DNA of 64,000 bases, from contig NZ_JBATUH010000043.1 of the NCBI RefSeq assembly GCF_049671045.1, positions 15,241 through 79,240 of the forward strand, read 5' to 3'. Below the pieces are notes generated by a model, which was not told the DNA's origin, did not search any database, and was given only the letters and a program-made list of their open reading frames with translations. Made by a program: the position numbers and the translations under genes. Origin of the DNA: Parvibaculum sp049671045 (lineage in GTDB: Bacteria; Pseudomonadota; Alphaproteobacteria; Parvibaculales; Parvibaculaceae). Below, piece by piece: positions 1 through 7,748 of this stretch. The stretch's first letter is position 1, and every line of letters begins with the position of its first letter.

Positions 1-1
1 C

Positions 2-430
2 CTTTCGGATGGCGGGGCGCATTGCGGCATCATCTGCGATGCGAGCTTCCCTTCGACGCTGCTGACCCATTGGGGACGCGACCGTACGCGCGGACGCAAG
101 CTGCCGCTCGAATGGCTGATCCACGGGCTCACGGGCCGCAATGCGGAACTCGTCGGCCTCAACGACCGCGGCGTGCTCGCGCCCGGCATGAAGGCCGACG
201 TCAACGTCATCGACTTCGACGGGCTCACGCTCTATTCGCCGCGCATCGTCAACGACCTGCCGGCGGGCGGCAAGCGGCTCATCCAGGAGACGGACGGCTA
301 TACGGCGAGCATCGTTTCGGGCGTCGTCGCGTTCCGGAACGGCCAGCCGACGGGCAAACTCAACGGCAAGCTCGTGCGCGGCGCGCAAGCCCGCCCCGCG
401 GGAGCGAGGATTTCTGCCGCTGCCGACTGA
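2..430 (+). CDS. N-acyl-D-amino-acid deacylase family amidohydrolase (C-terminal end, truncated by window edge)
   Basis: This is the last 142 residues of an amidohydrolase whose beginning lies before the window; the frame is open from base 2. The fragment starts LSDGGAHCGIICD, then shows W-x-R-D-R-T-R-G and LTGRNAELVGLNDRG, followed by the typical C-terminal GMKADVNVIDFDGL segment where the small beta-sandwich domain closes around the barrel. This pattern is known from the D-aminoacylase / N-acyl-D-amino-acid deacylase group of metal-dependent amidohydrolases, which hydrolyse N-acyl or related amides. The Asp in SDGGAH would be the metal-ligating Asp of the barrel. The substrate cannot be told from this fragment. 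Confidence 0.75.
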   Translation, partial: LSDGGAHCGIICDASFPSTLLTHWGRDRTRGRKLPLEWLIHGLTGRNAELVGLNDRGVLAPGMKADVNVIDFDGLTLYSPRIVNDLPAGGKRLIQETDGYTASIVSGVVAFRNGQPTGKLNGKLVRGAQARPAGARISAAAD

Positions 431-735
431 CAGGCGTCCGGAACATGACGGAGTGGATGGATGGGCCGGCAATCGTGCCGCTCGGAAAATCGCCGTAACG
501 CGGCACGGCCGCGCCCGGCCTCGGCGCGACAAGGCGCCGCTGCGGGCCGGGCGGCCCCTGCCATTCATCGACGGTTCATCGCCCGTCACCTATCTCTGAC
601 GATGAAAAAGTCCGATCATGCGGTTTTCACGGCCGCATGCCGGAAGTGATACGTGGCGGACGCGGCAGAGCTGGGCTGCCGGACCGCAGGCATTTCGTAA
701 CTTTCCCCCAGGCGGTTTCTCTTACGGTAGTTTGA
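431..735. other. Intergenic region, no gene seen
   Basis: About 305 bases between the amidohydrolase stop and the glucan synthase start. Short overlapping reading frames on both strands have no recognisable protein content and no good ribosome binding site. The segment near 460-570 is very GC-rich with several short inverted repeats but no T-run, so I do not call a terminator. A promoter for the downstream gene should lie here but no convincing -35/-10 pair was found. Confidence 0.5.
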
Positions 736-3432
736 ATGGACAACCCCGCCTCACGCACTTCGAGCAGGTCCCCGCTTGCCCGCGTCGCGATTTTCTTCGT
801 CTTCGTGCTTCCGGTCGTGATCGCTGCCAATCTGGCGATCTGGGCCTCGTTCAATCAGCCTCACGAGGCCGAGGCATGGACCGGCGAAATCGTCGGCTTC
901 TCCTACAGCCCCTATCAGCTCGGGCAGGACCCGACGAAGAACGTCAATCCGACGCGCGAGCAGATCGAGTCCGATCTCAAGCTGCTTGCGGGCACTGTTC
1001 AGGCCATTCGTACCTACAGCGTCATTCGCGGGCAGGAAGACATCCCCGATCTCGCGGCGGGTCATGGCCTGTCGGTCGCCGCCGGCGCCTGGATCGGCAC
1101 CGACGAGAAGCGCAATGACGAGGAAATCGCCAACCTCATCAAGCTCGCGCCGAAGCGCAACGTCGTGCGCGTTCTGGTCGGCAACGAGGCGCTGCTCCGA
1201 AACGACCTGCCGGTGAGCGAACTCATCGACAAGATCCGCGAGGTAAAGAAGAAGGTCTGGAAGCCCGTTTCCACCGCCGAGCCGCCGCATATCTGGCTGA
1301 AGCACCCCGAACTCGTGAAAGAGGTCGACTTCATCGGCGTGCAGATCCTCCCCTACTGGGAAGGCATTCCCGTGGACCGCGCGGTCGATGCGGTTTTCGA
1401 GCGCCTCGACGAACTGCACAGGGCCTATCCGGACAAGCCCATCGTCATCACCGAAGTCGGCTGGCCGAGCCGCGGCAAGATCATTCCGCGCAAGCCCTAT
1501 CCCGGCATCCCCGAGGCCGAGCTTTCCGGCGAGGCCGTGCCCTCGCTCGTCAATCAGGCGACCTTCCTGCGCGAGTTCCTCAACCGCGCGAAGAAGGCCG
1601 ACCTCACCTATTACGTGATGGAAGCCTTCGACCAGCCCTGGAAGGCGGCCGAGGAAGGCGCGGCGGGCAGCTACTGGGGCATCTACAATGCCGAGCGCCA
1701 GCCGAAATTCCCGATGGCGGGCAGCATCATCGAAGCGCCGCACTGGCGCTTCTGGGCCTCGATCGCGGCGGGCCTCGCGCTCGTTATGGCCGTGGTCTTC
1801 ATGCTGCGCCGCCAGCATGTCGAGACGGCGGGCGTCGTCATCTTCACCATCATGACGCAGATCGCCGCTTCCGCGCTCGCCTGGGCGGGGCTCTCGGTCA
1901 CGGGTCTCTATCTCACCTCGGTCGATACCTTCGTCTGGAGCTTCCTCTTCCTTGCGCAGGGGCTGCTGCTCATCGTGCTTCTCGCCGAGGCGATCGAATT
2001 CGTCGAAGTGATCTGGACGCGGCATGGCGAAAGACATTTCGAGCCCTTCGAGAAGGCGGAAGCCTATCCGCCGAACAAGGTTTCGATTCACGTCCCGATC
2101 CACAACGAGCCGCCGGAAATGGTGCGCGAGACGCTGCTGGCGCTCTCGAAGCTCGACTACCCGAATTTCGAGGTGCTCGTTCTCGACAACAACACTGTCG
2201 ATCCGGCCGTCTGGCAGCCCGTGCGGGACTATTGCGCGCAGCTCGGGCCCCGCTTCCGCTTCTTCCATCTTGAGAACTGGCCGGGCTTCAAGGCGGGCGC
2301 GCTCAATTTCGGCCTGAAGATGACCGCGCCCAACGCCGACATCATCGCCGTCATCGACAGCGACTATCAGGTCTCGCCGAACTGGCTGCGCATGATGGTT
2401 CCCTATTTCGCCAAGGAAGATGTCGGCTTCGTGCAGTCGCCACAGGACTATCGCGACCGCCATGAGAGCATGTTCAAGAACATGTGCTACTGGGAATATG
2501 CCGGCTTCTTCCATATCGGCATGGTTCAGCGCAACTACTTCAACGCCGTCATTCAGCACGGCACGATGACGCTGGTGCGCAAATCGGCTCTGGAAAAGGT
2601 CGGCGCCTGGGCCGAGTGGTGCATCTGCGAGGACGCGGAACTCGGCATCAAGCTTTACCGCTCCGGCTATGACAGCGTTTACGTCAACCACTCCTTCGGC
2701 CGCGGCCTCACGCCCGACACGCTTGCGGGCTATATCAGCCAGCGCTTCCGCTGGGCCTATGGCGCGGTGCAGATCGTGAAGCATCACTGGGACGCGCTCG
2801 CGCCCTGGGCGCGCAAGGGCGGGCTCACCCCGGCGCAACGCTACTATTTCCTCGCAGGCTGGCTCCCCTGGTTCGCGGACGGGCTGGCGCTGCTCTTCAC
2901 CATCGCCAGCATCGGGCTTTCGCTCTTTGCGCTTTACGCGCCGAAGATGGTGCAGCTCCCCGTCGCGGCGTTCCTCATCCCGACGATCGGAAGCTTCATC
3001 TTCAAGTTCGTGCGCTCGCTGCTGCTCTACGCCGTGCGCGTGAAGGATTGCAGCTTCATCGAAAGCCTCGGCGCGGGCGTCGCAGCGCTCGGCCTCACCC
3101 ATACGGTCGCCAAGGCCATGCTCAACGGCATGATCACCACGAGCAAGCCCTTCATCCGCACACCGAAATGCGAGGACAAGCCGCCGCTTGCCGCCGCGAT
3201 CATCCAGGTGCGCGAAGAAGCCGTGATGCTGACCCTGCTCTGGGGTCTCGCCATCGCCTTCTTCCTCAATCAGGATTTCTCCGACAGCCTGTCGCGTCTC
3301 TGGATCTGCGTGCTTCTCGTGCAGTCGGTGCCCTATGCGGCGGCGGTGCTGCTCTCCTTCATCAACGTGCTGCCCTCGCTCTTCAAGCGCACGAAGAAGG
3401 AGCCGAGCGGCGCGCTGTCGCCAGCGGAGTGA
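736..3432 (+). CDS. GH17-GT2 fusion, NdvB-like beta-1,3-glucan synthase
   Basis: An 898-residue inner-membrane protein joining a glycoside hydrolase family 17 domain to a processive family 2 glycosyltransferase. A membrane helix spans about residues 18-38. The GH17 part (about 50-330) has both catalytic glutamates in family context: VGNE (E151, acid/base) and ITEVGWPS (E240, nucleophile). A helix follows near 335-352, more helices near 380-425, then the GT2 core with VLDNN, VIDSDYQ, CEDAELG and QRFRW, the D,D,D,QxxRW signature, and several C-terminal helices. This architecture is known from Pseudomonas NdvB, which makes cyclic beta-1,3-glucans; cyclic periplasmic glucan is therefore the inferred product. 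The ATG start has no strong Shine-Dalgarno sequence, but the membrane helix follows it directly. The gene stands alone and ends at a clear terminator. Confidence 0.85.
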   Translation: MDNPASRTSSRSPLARVAIFFVFVLPVVIAANLAIWASFNQPHEAEAWTGEIVGFSYSPYQLGQDPTKNVNPTREQIESDLKLLAGTVQAIRTYSVIRGQEDIPDLAAGHGLSVAAGAWIGTDEKRNDEEIANLIKLAPKRNVVRVLVGNEALLRNDLPVSELIDKIREVKKKVWKPVSTAEPPHIWLKHPELVKEVDFIGVQILPYWEGIPVDRAVDAVFERLDELHRAYPDKPIVITEVGWPSRGKIIPRKPYPGIPEAELSGEAVPSLVNQATFLREFLNRAKKADLTYYVMEAFDQPWKAAEEGAAGSYWGIYNAERQPKFPMAGSIIEAPHWRFWASIAAGLALVMAVVFMLRRQHVETAGVVIFTIMTQIAASALAWAGLSVTGLYLTSVDTFVWSFLFLAQGLLLIVLLAEAIEFVEVIWTRHGERHFEPFEKAEAYPPNKVSIHVPIHNEPPEMVRETLLALSKLDYPNFEVLVLDNNTVDPAVWQPVRDYCAQLGPRFRFFHLENWPGFKAGALNFGLKMTAPNADIIAVIDSDYQVSPNWLRMMVPYFAKEDVGFVQSPQDYRDRHESMFKNMCYWEYAGFFHIGMVQRNYFNAVIQHGTMTLVRKSALEKVGAWAEWCICEDAELGIKLYRSGYDSVYVNHSFGRGLTPDTLAGYISQRFRWAYGAVQIVKHHWDALAPWARKGGLTPAQRYYFLAGWLPWFADGLALLFTIASIGLSLFALYAPKMVQLPVAAFLIPTIGSFIFKFVRSLLLYAVRVKDCSFIESLGAGVAALGLTHTVAKAMLNGMITTSKPFIRTPKCEDKPPLAAAIIQVREEAVMLTLLWGLAIAFFLNQDFSDSLSRLWICVLLVQSVPYAAAVLLSFINVLPSLFKRTKKEPSGALSPAE

Positions 3433-3450
3433 GAAACTCACCGTAAGAAG

Positions 3451-3482
3451 AAAAAGGCCGGCATCTCTGCCGGCCTTTTTTA
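3451..3482 (+). terminator. Intrinsic terminator after the GH17-GT2 gene
   Basis: A perfect GGCCGGCA / TGCCGGCC stem with a TCTC loop, flanked by A5 on the left and T6 on the right, starts 19 bases after the stop codon. The same 28-base core recurs at 28861-28888. The A-tract allows it to act in both directions. Confidence 0.9.
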
Positions 3483-3521
3483 TTGGCTCCGGGCCGCACG
3501 TGCGACGCCCTGCCAGAAAAT

Positions 3522-3557
3522 GGATGGCGGGACGCTCTGAAGAGCGCCCCGCCATCC
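3522..3557 (-). terminator. Hairpin terminator for the luciferase-like operon
   Basis: A 16-bp stem with one mismatch (arms 3522-3537 and 3542-3557) and a 4-base loop. Read on the minus strand it is followed by ATTTTC, so it most likely ends transcription of the operon whose last gene stops at 3596. Confidence 0.7.
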
Positions 3558-3595
3558 TCGCCCGGGTACATGGGGGGTACTAGGGGTTCCCGGGG

Positions 3596-4786
3596 TCAAT
3601 CCATCCAGTTCGGAAGGATTTCTGTCGCCCACAGTTCCAGATTGCGCATCTGGATGTGGTGCGGGACGGGGCCGGCGTACTGCCACATGAGGAAGTATTC
3701 CGGATTGTGCAGCTTCACCATCTTCTCGATCTGACGGTTCACCTGGTCCGGATTGCCGACGAACTCGAAGCCCTTCTCGACGAGGTAGTTGTAGTCGCAC
3801 TCAGGCCCGATGCGGCCCGTCTCGCCCTTCTTGCGGAACGCCTCGTTGAAGCCGATCGGCGCGAACCAGGCCGGCCAGACGAAGCCATTGCCCATGGCCG
3901 CATATCTGTGCGCCTCGGCCGCGTCGTCGAGTACGAGCGCGTCACGGAAGATGCCGATGTTCTGGCCGAGCTCGTAATTGTGGCCAGCGGCCGCCGCTTC
4001 GTCCTTATAGGCGTGGAAGAGATCGCTCAGCGTATCGTCGTCGGTCGCAAGCGCGAAGGGCACGATGCCTTCACGGGCGCAGAAGCGGAAAGTGTCCTCG
4101 CTGAAGGAGAAGGGCTGGAAGATCGGGGGATGAGGGCGCTGGTAGGGTCGCGGCGCGATGCCGATCTCCGTGATGATACCGTCCTCATTCTGACCTTTGC
4201 CGAAACGATTGACCACGTCGTGATGGAAAGCGAGATTTTCCGGCGGGATCGCCCAGTGCTCGGAGCGATGGCTGAAGACGTCGCTCGTCCAGGCCTTCTT
4301 GATGATCTCGTAATGCTCGAGGAAGAGCTGGCGGTTCTTCTGGTCGACCTCGGACTTGTCCGACATCGTGCCGCCCACGCCATAGACCTGGCCCATCACG
4401 TCGGCCCAGCGCTTCTGATAGCCACGCGCGATGCCGAAGAAGGTGCGGCCCTGCAGCATCTGGTCGAGCATCGCCATGTCTTCGGCGAGACGCAGCGGAT
4501 TGTGGAACGGCAGCACATTGGCGAGCTGGCCGACGCGGATACGCTTCGTCTGCAGGCCGAAATAGAGGTCGAGCAAGATCGGGTTGTTCGAGGTCTCGAT
4601 GCCTTCGATGTGGAAATGGTGCTCGGTGAAGGCCGCGCCCCAGAAGCCGGCATCGTCGGCGAATTTGATCTGATCGCGGATCTGCCAGAGCATGTTCTGG
4701 TAGTTCTGCGTCTTCTGACCGGCCATGCCGTTATGCGTCTGCGCCACGGTGCCGACCGAGGGCAGATAGAAGAGGATAAATTTCAC
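3596..4786 (-). CDS. LLM-class flavin-dependent monooxygenase (bacterial luciferase-like)
   Basis: A 396-residue luciferase-like TIM-barrel enzyme. It begins MKFILFYLPSVG, has the EHHFHIEG segment after strand 2, RIRVGQLANVLPFHNPLRLAED, and RTFFGIARGYQKRW, all hallmark positions of this superfamily; such enzymes use reduced FMN and oxygen to hydroxylate or insert oxygen into substrates. Length matches limonene monooxygenase (LimB)-type and alkanal monooxygenase-type members, but the substrate is not readable. The start is GTG, chosen because AAGGAAAGGGAG lies just upstream. It is the last gene of the minus-strand operon with an acyl-CoA ligase and an SDR, which suggests an oxygenase for a hydrophobic carbon source. 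A separate flavin reductase is not encoded nearby. Confidence 0.85.
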   Translation of the reverse strand: MKFILFYLPSVGTVAQTHNGMAGQKTQNYQNMLWQIRDQIKFADDAGFWGAAFTEHHFHIEGIETSNNPILLDLYFGLQTKRIRVGQLANVLPFHNPLRLAEDMAMLDQMLQGRTFFGIARGYQKRWADVMGQVYGVGGTMSDKSEVDQKNRQLFLEHYEIIKKAWTSDVFSHRSEHWAIPPENLAFHHDVVNRFGKGQNEDGIITEIGIAPRPYQRPHPPIFQPFSFSEDTFRFCAREGIVPFALATDDDTLSDLFHAYKDEAAAAGHNYELGQNIGIFRDALVLDDAAEAHRYAAMGNGFVWPAWFAPIGFNEAFRKKGETGRIGPECDYNYLVEKGFEFVGNPDQVNRQIEKMVKLHNPEYFLMWQYAGPVPHHIQMRNLELWATEILPNWMD

Positions 4787-4912
4787 GATCTCACTCCCTT
4801 TCCTTGAGATGTTCGTGCTTGGTTTTTGGTGCCAACAGGCGCCTGAGTTTCTCGGCTGCCGTCATCCGCCCTGCCCATCGGGGGAAGCGCGACCGGCGCC
4901 TTTCTGTCCGGT

Positions 4913-6520
4913 TTACATCTCCGCCTCCGGTCTGATGTCGCGTTCGACCCGCTCACGCAGGGCGCGCTTGTTGATCTTGCCGACGCCGGTCTTGGGGATT
5001 TCGCCGACGACCAGGTAGTGATCGGGGAGCCACCACTTCGCGAAACGGGGTTCGAGCCAGGCGCGCAATTCCTGCGCCGTGAGGACCGCGCCCTCCTCGC
5101 ACACCACATAGGCGCAGGGCCGCTCGAGCCATCTCTCGTCGGGCACTCCAACGACCGCGGCCTCGCGCACGCCGGGATGCGCGACGAGCGCGTTCTCCAG
5201 ATCGACCGAGGAAATCCACTCGCCGCCGCTCTTGATGAGGTCCTTCGCCCGGTCCACCAGACGCAGAACGCCGTCCGCATCGACGGTCGACATGTCACCG
5301 CTCTTCCAGTAGCCGTCGACGAATGCATCCGCGGTCCGTTCGTCGCGGTAATATTCGGTGGCGCTCCAGGGCGTGCGCACATAGATCTCGCCGATCGTCC
5401 TGTCGTCCCAGGGAACCAGGCGGCCTTCCTCGTCGAGCACCTTGAGCTCGGCTCCCGGAAGCGGAATGCCCTGACGCACGCGCGTCTTGATGTGCTGGAG
5501 CTGGGGCTTGTGGAGATCGGCGCGGCGGATATGAACACTCGTCGCCAGAGGCGCTAGTTCGGTTGAGCCCCACGCCGTCTGGATCGGAATTCCAAACTCG
5601 TTGATGAAGAACTCCATCACCGCGGCGGGCGTCGCCGATCCGCCGAGCATGAGAGCACGCAAGGATGACAGATCGCGGCTCTGGCGCTTCAGCTCCGCCA
5701 CCATATCGATGCCGACGCTGACGGCGGCGGCCGCGAGCGTCACGCGCTCCTCCTGCATCAGCTCGAGAATATCGGGCGCATGCGGACGCTCGCCCGGCAG
5801 AACGAGCTTCGAGCCCATGCCCGTTGCCGCGAACGGAAGTCCCCAGGCATTGGCGTGGAACATAGGCACGACCGGCAGCACGGTGTCGCGCTCGCGGATG
5901 TTGAGCGCATCGCCGAGCGATTCCGTGATCGAGTGCAGATAGATGTCGCGATGGGTGTAGACCACGCCCTTCGGCAGTCCCGTCGTCGCGGAGGTGAAGC
6001 ACATGCCCGCAGGCGTGCGCTCGGGAAGCTCATGGAACGGAAATTCCGGATCGCCCGCGGCGATGAGATCCTCATAGGCGACGACGTTGGAGAGCGACGT
6101 CGGCGGAATGCGGTCCGCCATGACGACGACGATCTTGACGGATTGAAGCTGCGGCGCGAGGCGCTCGACTGTCGGCAAAAGATCCGGATCGACGAAGAGC
6201 ACCCGGTCTTCTGCATGGTTGATGATGTAGACGAGATGCTCGTCGGCCAGCCGCAGATTGATCGTGTGCAGCACCGTACCCGCGCAAGGCAGGGCGAAAT
6301 AGAGTTCGAGATGGCGGTATGTATTCCAGGCGATCGTGCCCGCGCGATCACCGGGCCTGAGGCCGAGCATCGCAAGGCGGCTCGCGAGACGCCGCACGCG
6401 CGCGTCGAGATCGCGATAGGTGTAGCGATGCATCCTGCCGTCCGGCAGGCGGGTTACGATTTCATTGCCCGGAAAATACCGCGCGGCCCTTTCGAGCAGC
6501 AATCGAAGGTTCAGTTCCAC
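4913..6520 (-). CDS. Medium/long-chain acyl-CoA synthetase (AMP-forming, AlkK-like)
   Basis: A 535-residue adenylate-forming ligase that activates a carboxylic acid to its CoA thioester through an acyl-AMP. The P-loop FTSATTGLPKGVVYTH is at residues 175-190; QTAWGSTELAP is the A5 motif; the C-terminal PKTGVGKINKRAL carries the catalytic lysine. INLRLADEHLVYIINHAEDRVLFVD near residue 90-111 is characteristic of the AlkK / medium-chain fatty acyl-CoA ligase group, so an aliphatic or alicyclic acid is the likely substrate. It lies between the SDR (109-bp gap) and the luciferase-like gene (126-bp gap), all on one strand, so it probably activates an acid produced by the oxygenase/dehydrogenase pair. 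Confidence 0.85.
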   Translation of the reverse strand: MELNLRLLLERAARYFPGNEIVTRLPDGRMHRYTYRDLDARVRRLASRLAMLGLRPGDRAGTIAWNTYRHLELYFALPCAGTVLHTINLRLADEHLVYIINHAEDRVLFVDPDLLPTVERLAPQLQSVKIVVVMADRIPPTSLSNVVAYEDLIAAGDPEFPFHELPERTPAGMCFTSATTGLPKGVVYTHRDIYLHSITESLGDALNIRERDTVLPVVPMFHANAWGLPFAATGMGSKLVLPGERPHAPDILELMQEERVTLAAAAVSVGIDMVAELKRQSRDLSSLRALMLGGSATPAAVMEFFINEFGIPIQTAWGSTELAPLATSVHIRRADLHKPQLQHIKTRVRQGIPLPGAELKVLDEEGRLVPWDDRTIGEIYVRTPWSATEYYRDERTADAFVDGYWKSGDMSTVDADGVLRLVDRAKDLIKSGGEWISSVDLENALVAHPGVREAAVVGVPDERWLERPCAYVVCEEGAVLTAQELRAWLEPRFAKWWLPDHYLVVGEIPKTGVGKINKRALRERVERDIRPEAEM

Positions 6521-6629
6521 CGGGTAGCTCCTCTCACTTCACAACGAGCGGGGAGCGGGGAGCGGCGCGCCGAAGCGCGGCGCCTCTCATCCGCCTCAAT
6601 CAAATTCGTTTTCCAGCGCGCCACGTCCT

Positions 6630-7388
6630 TCATCCCGCGCTCACGCCGCCATCGACAGTGAGAGCCTCGCCGGTGACGAAGGCGGACTTTTCGGAGACGA
6701 GCCAGGCGACAGCCGCCGCCACCTCGTCGGGCGAGGCCATGCGGCGAATGGCGGCGCGGTCGATGCCGGCCTGCAGCTTGCGCTTGGGGAAGATGGAGCC
6801 GTCGCCGACCGTCATGGCCGTCTCGACATAGCCGGGGCAGACCGCGTTGATGCGAATGCCGTCGCGCCCATATTCGAGCGCGGCGGCGCGCGTGAGCCCG
6901 ATGACGCCGTGCTTGGCCGCGCAATAGGCCGAGCCGCCCGGCGCGCCCAGCTTGCCCATGATGGAGGCCGTGTTGACGATGGCGCCGCCCGCCGCCTTCA
7001 TTGCCCTGATTTCATGCGTCATGCAGTTGAAGACGCCGGTGAGGTTCACGTCGATGACGCGCTGCCAGTTCTCCACGCCGTAATCGGCGGTGAAGGCCGC
7101 GTAGCCGATGACGCCCGCATTGTTGAAGGCGATATCGAGACGGCCGAAGCGCTCGAGCGCCGTGGCGACGAGCGCGGCGCAGTCGCTGTCCTTCGTGACG
7201 TCCGTTCGCACGAAGACGGCCTCGCCGCCGCGCGCGCGGATGAGGTTCGCCGTCTCCTCGCCGCCCGCCTCCCCGACATCCGCCACGACGAGGCGGGTTC
7301 CTTCTCCCGCCAGCAGCAGCGCTGTCGCCCGGCCAATGCCGGATGCGCCACCCGTGACGATCGCAACCTTGCGCGAGCCCGAATCCAT
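6630..7388 (-). CDS. SDR-family NAD(P)-dependent oxidoreductase
   Basis: A 252-residue classical short-chain dehydrogenase. Cofactor motif TGGASGIG at residues 12-19, NNAG near 91, catalytic Ser142 and Y155-x3-K159 (YCAAK). After strand 2 the sequence VVADVGE, with Asp where NAD-preferring members carry it, suggests NAD(H). I moved the start to the ATG at 7388, eight codons inside the longest frame, because GGAGGG lies 7 bases upstream of it. It follows a 22-codon reading frame by 27 bases and precedes the acyl-CoA ligase; an alcohol/ketone interconversion in the same catabolic pathway is the inferred role. Confidence 0.88.
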   Translation of the reverse strand: MDSGSRKVAIVTGGASGIGRATALLLAGEGTRLVVADVGEAGGEETANLIRARGGEAVFVRTDVTKDSDCAALVATALERFGRLDIAFNNAGVIGYAAFTADYGVENWQRVIDVNLTGVFNCMTHEIRAMKAAGGAIVNTASIMGKLGAPGGSAYCAAKHGVIGLTRAAALEYGRDGIRINAVCPGYVETAMTVGDGSIFPKRKLQAGIDRAAIRRMASPDEVAAAVAWLVSEKSAFVTGEALTVDGGVSAG

Positions 7389-7415
7389 CGAACGTCCCTC
7401 CGGAAGCATGCGCGA

Positions 7416-7484
7416 TCAGACGCTGACGGACAGCGGATCGAGGCCGGTGCGGATGTTCGGAATGACGACTTCGGCGGGCTTCAT
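7416..7484 (-). CDS. 22-residue leader ORF at the head of the sigma-54 operon
   Basis: A very short frame starting MKPAEVVIPNIRTG and ending in TGA 27 bases before the SDR start. It is preceded by one of the strongest ribosome binding sites in the window (GGGGAGGAG, then 6 bases to ATG), and is the first frame after the predicted sigma-54 promoter at 7599-7614. I do not recognise the peptide: it has no cysteine, no signal sequence and no run of one amino acid typical of attenuators. It could be a real small protein, a translational coupler for the SDR, or the remnant 5' end of a lost gene. Confidence 0.4.
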   Translation of the reverse strand: MKPAEVVIPNIRTGLDPLSVSV

Positions 7485-7598
7485 GCTTTTCTCCTCCCCG
7501 TTTCTCCGGGAAGCGAAATCCTCCGCATGCGCACCTCGGCGTTCCGGCCGAAGCAACACAGGCGGAAGAAAACTTCCGACGGATTTTGAAGAGAGAAA

Positions 7599-7614
7599 GG
7601 CATGTTGCATGCCA
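7599..7614 (-). promoter_or_regulatory. Sigma-54 (-24/-12) promoter of the luciferase-like operon
   Basis: On the minus strand the sequence TGGCATGCAACATGCC has GG and GC elements exactly 10 bases apart, matching the TGGCAC-N5-TTGC consensus except for ATGC at -12. Predicted transcription start is near 7588, about 100 bases before the 22-codon frame. A sigma-54-dependent activator is encoded next door and inverted repeats suitable as enhancers lie about 105-150 bp upstream. Confidence 0.75.
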
Positions 7615-7693
7615 GATGCTCGCGCATCCGGCTGACTGCCCATGTTTCAATGGTTTAGGCGTTTCGCGCCGCCGCGCGCGAGGGGCGTGGACC

Positions 7694-7738
7694 GTCCGCG
7701 TTTCGGACGCCGAACGATCGATCGTCCGGCGTCCGGAC
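7694..7738. promoter_or_regulatory. Enhancer sites (UAS) for the AcoR-type activator
   Basis: Two copies of GTCCG-N5-CGGAC lie at 7694-7708 and 7724-7738. Between and across them, 7704-7735 forms a 32-bp palindrome (one mismatched pair) centred on ACGATCGATCGT. The same inverted repeat, with nearly the same spacer, occurs upstream of the BVMO operon at 28775-28791. Position relative to the sigma-54 promoter is typical for enhancer binding. The palindrome is also 14 bases after the activator stop codon, so a terminator role is possible, but there is no T-run. Confidence 0.65.
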
Positions 7739-7748
7739 GCAGGCTTCG

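Noticed and set aside
751..3555. 934-codon open frame on the minus strand opposite the GH17-GT2 gene
   Set aside because: It mirrors the codons of a well-supported gene, has charged low-complexity sequence (many R, E, D, H) and no domain. Long antisense frames are expected in GC-rich codon usage.
7704..7735. 32-bp palindrome as terminator of the AcoR-type gene
   Set aside because: No U-run follows, and the same half-sites occur upstream of the BVMO promoter, so an activator binding site is more likely; a dual role cannot be excluded.
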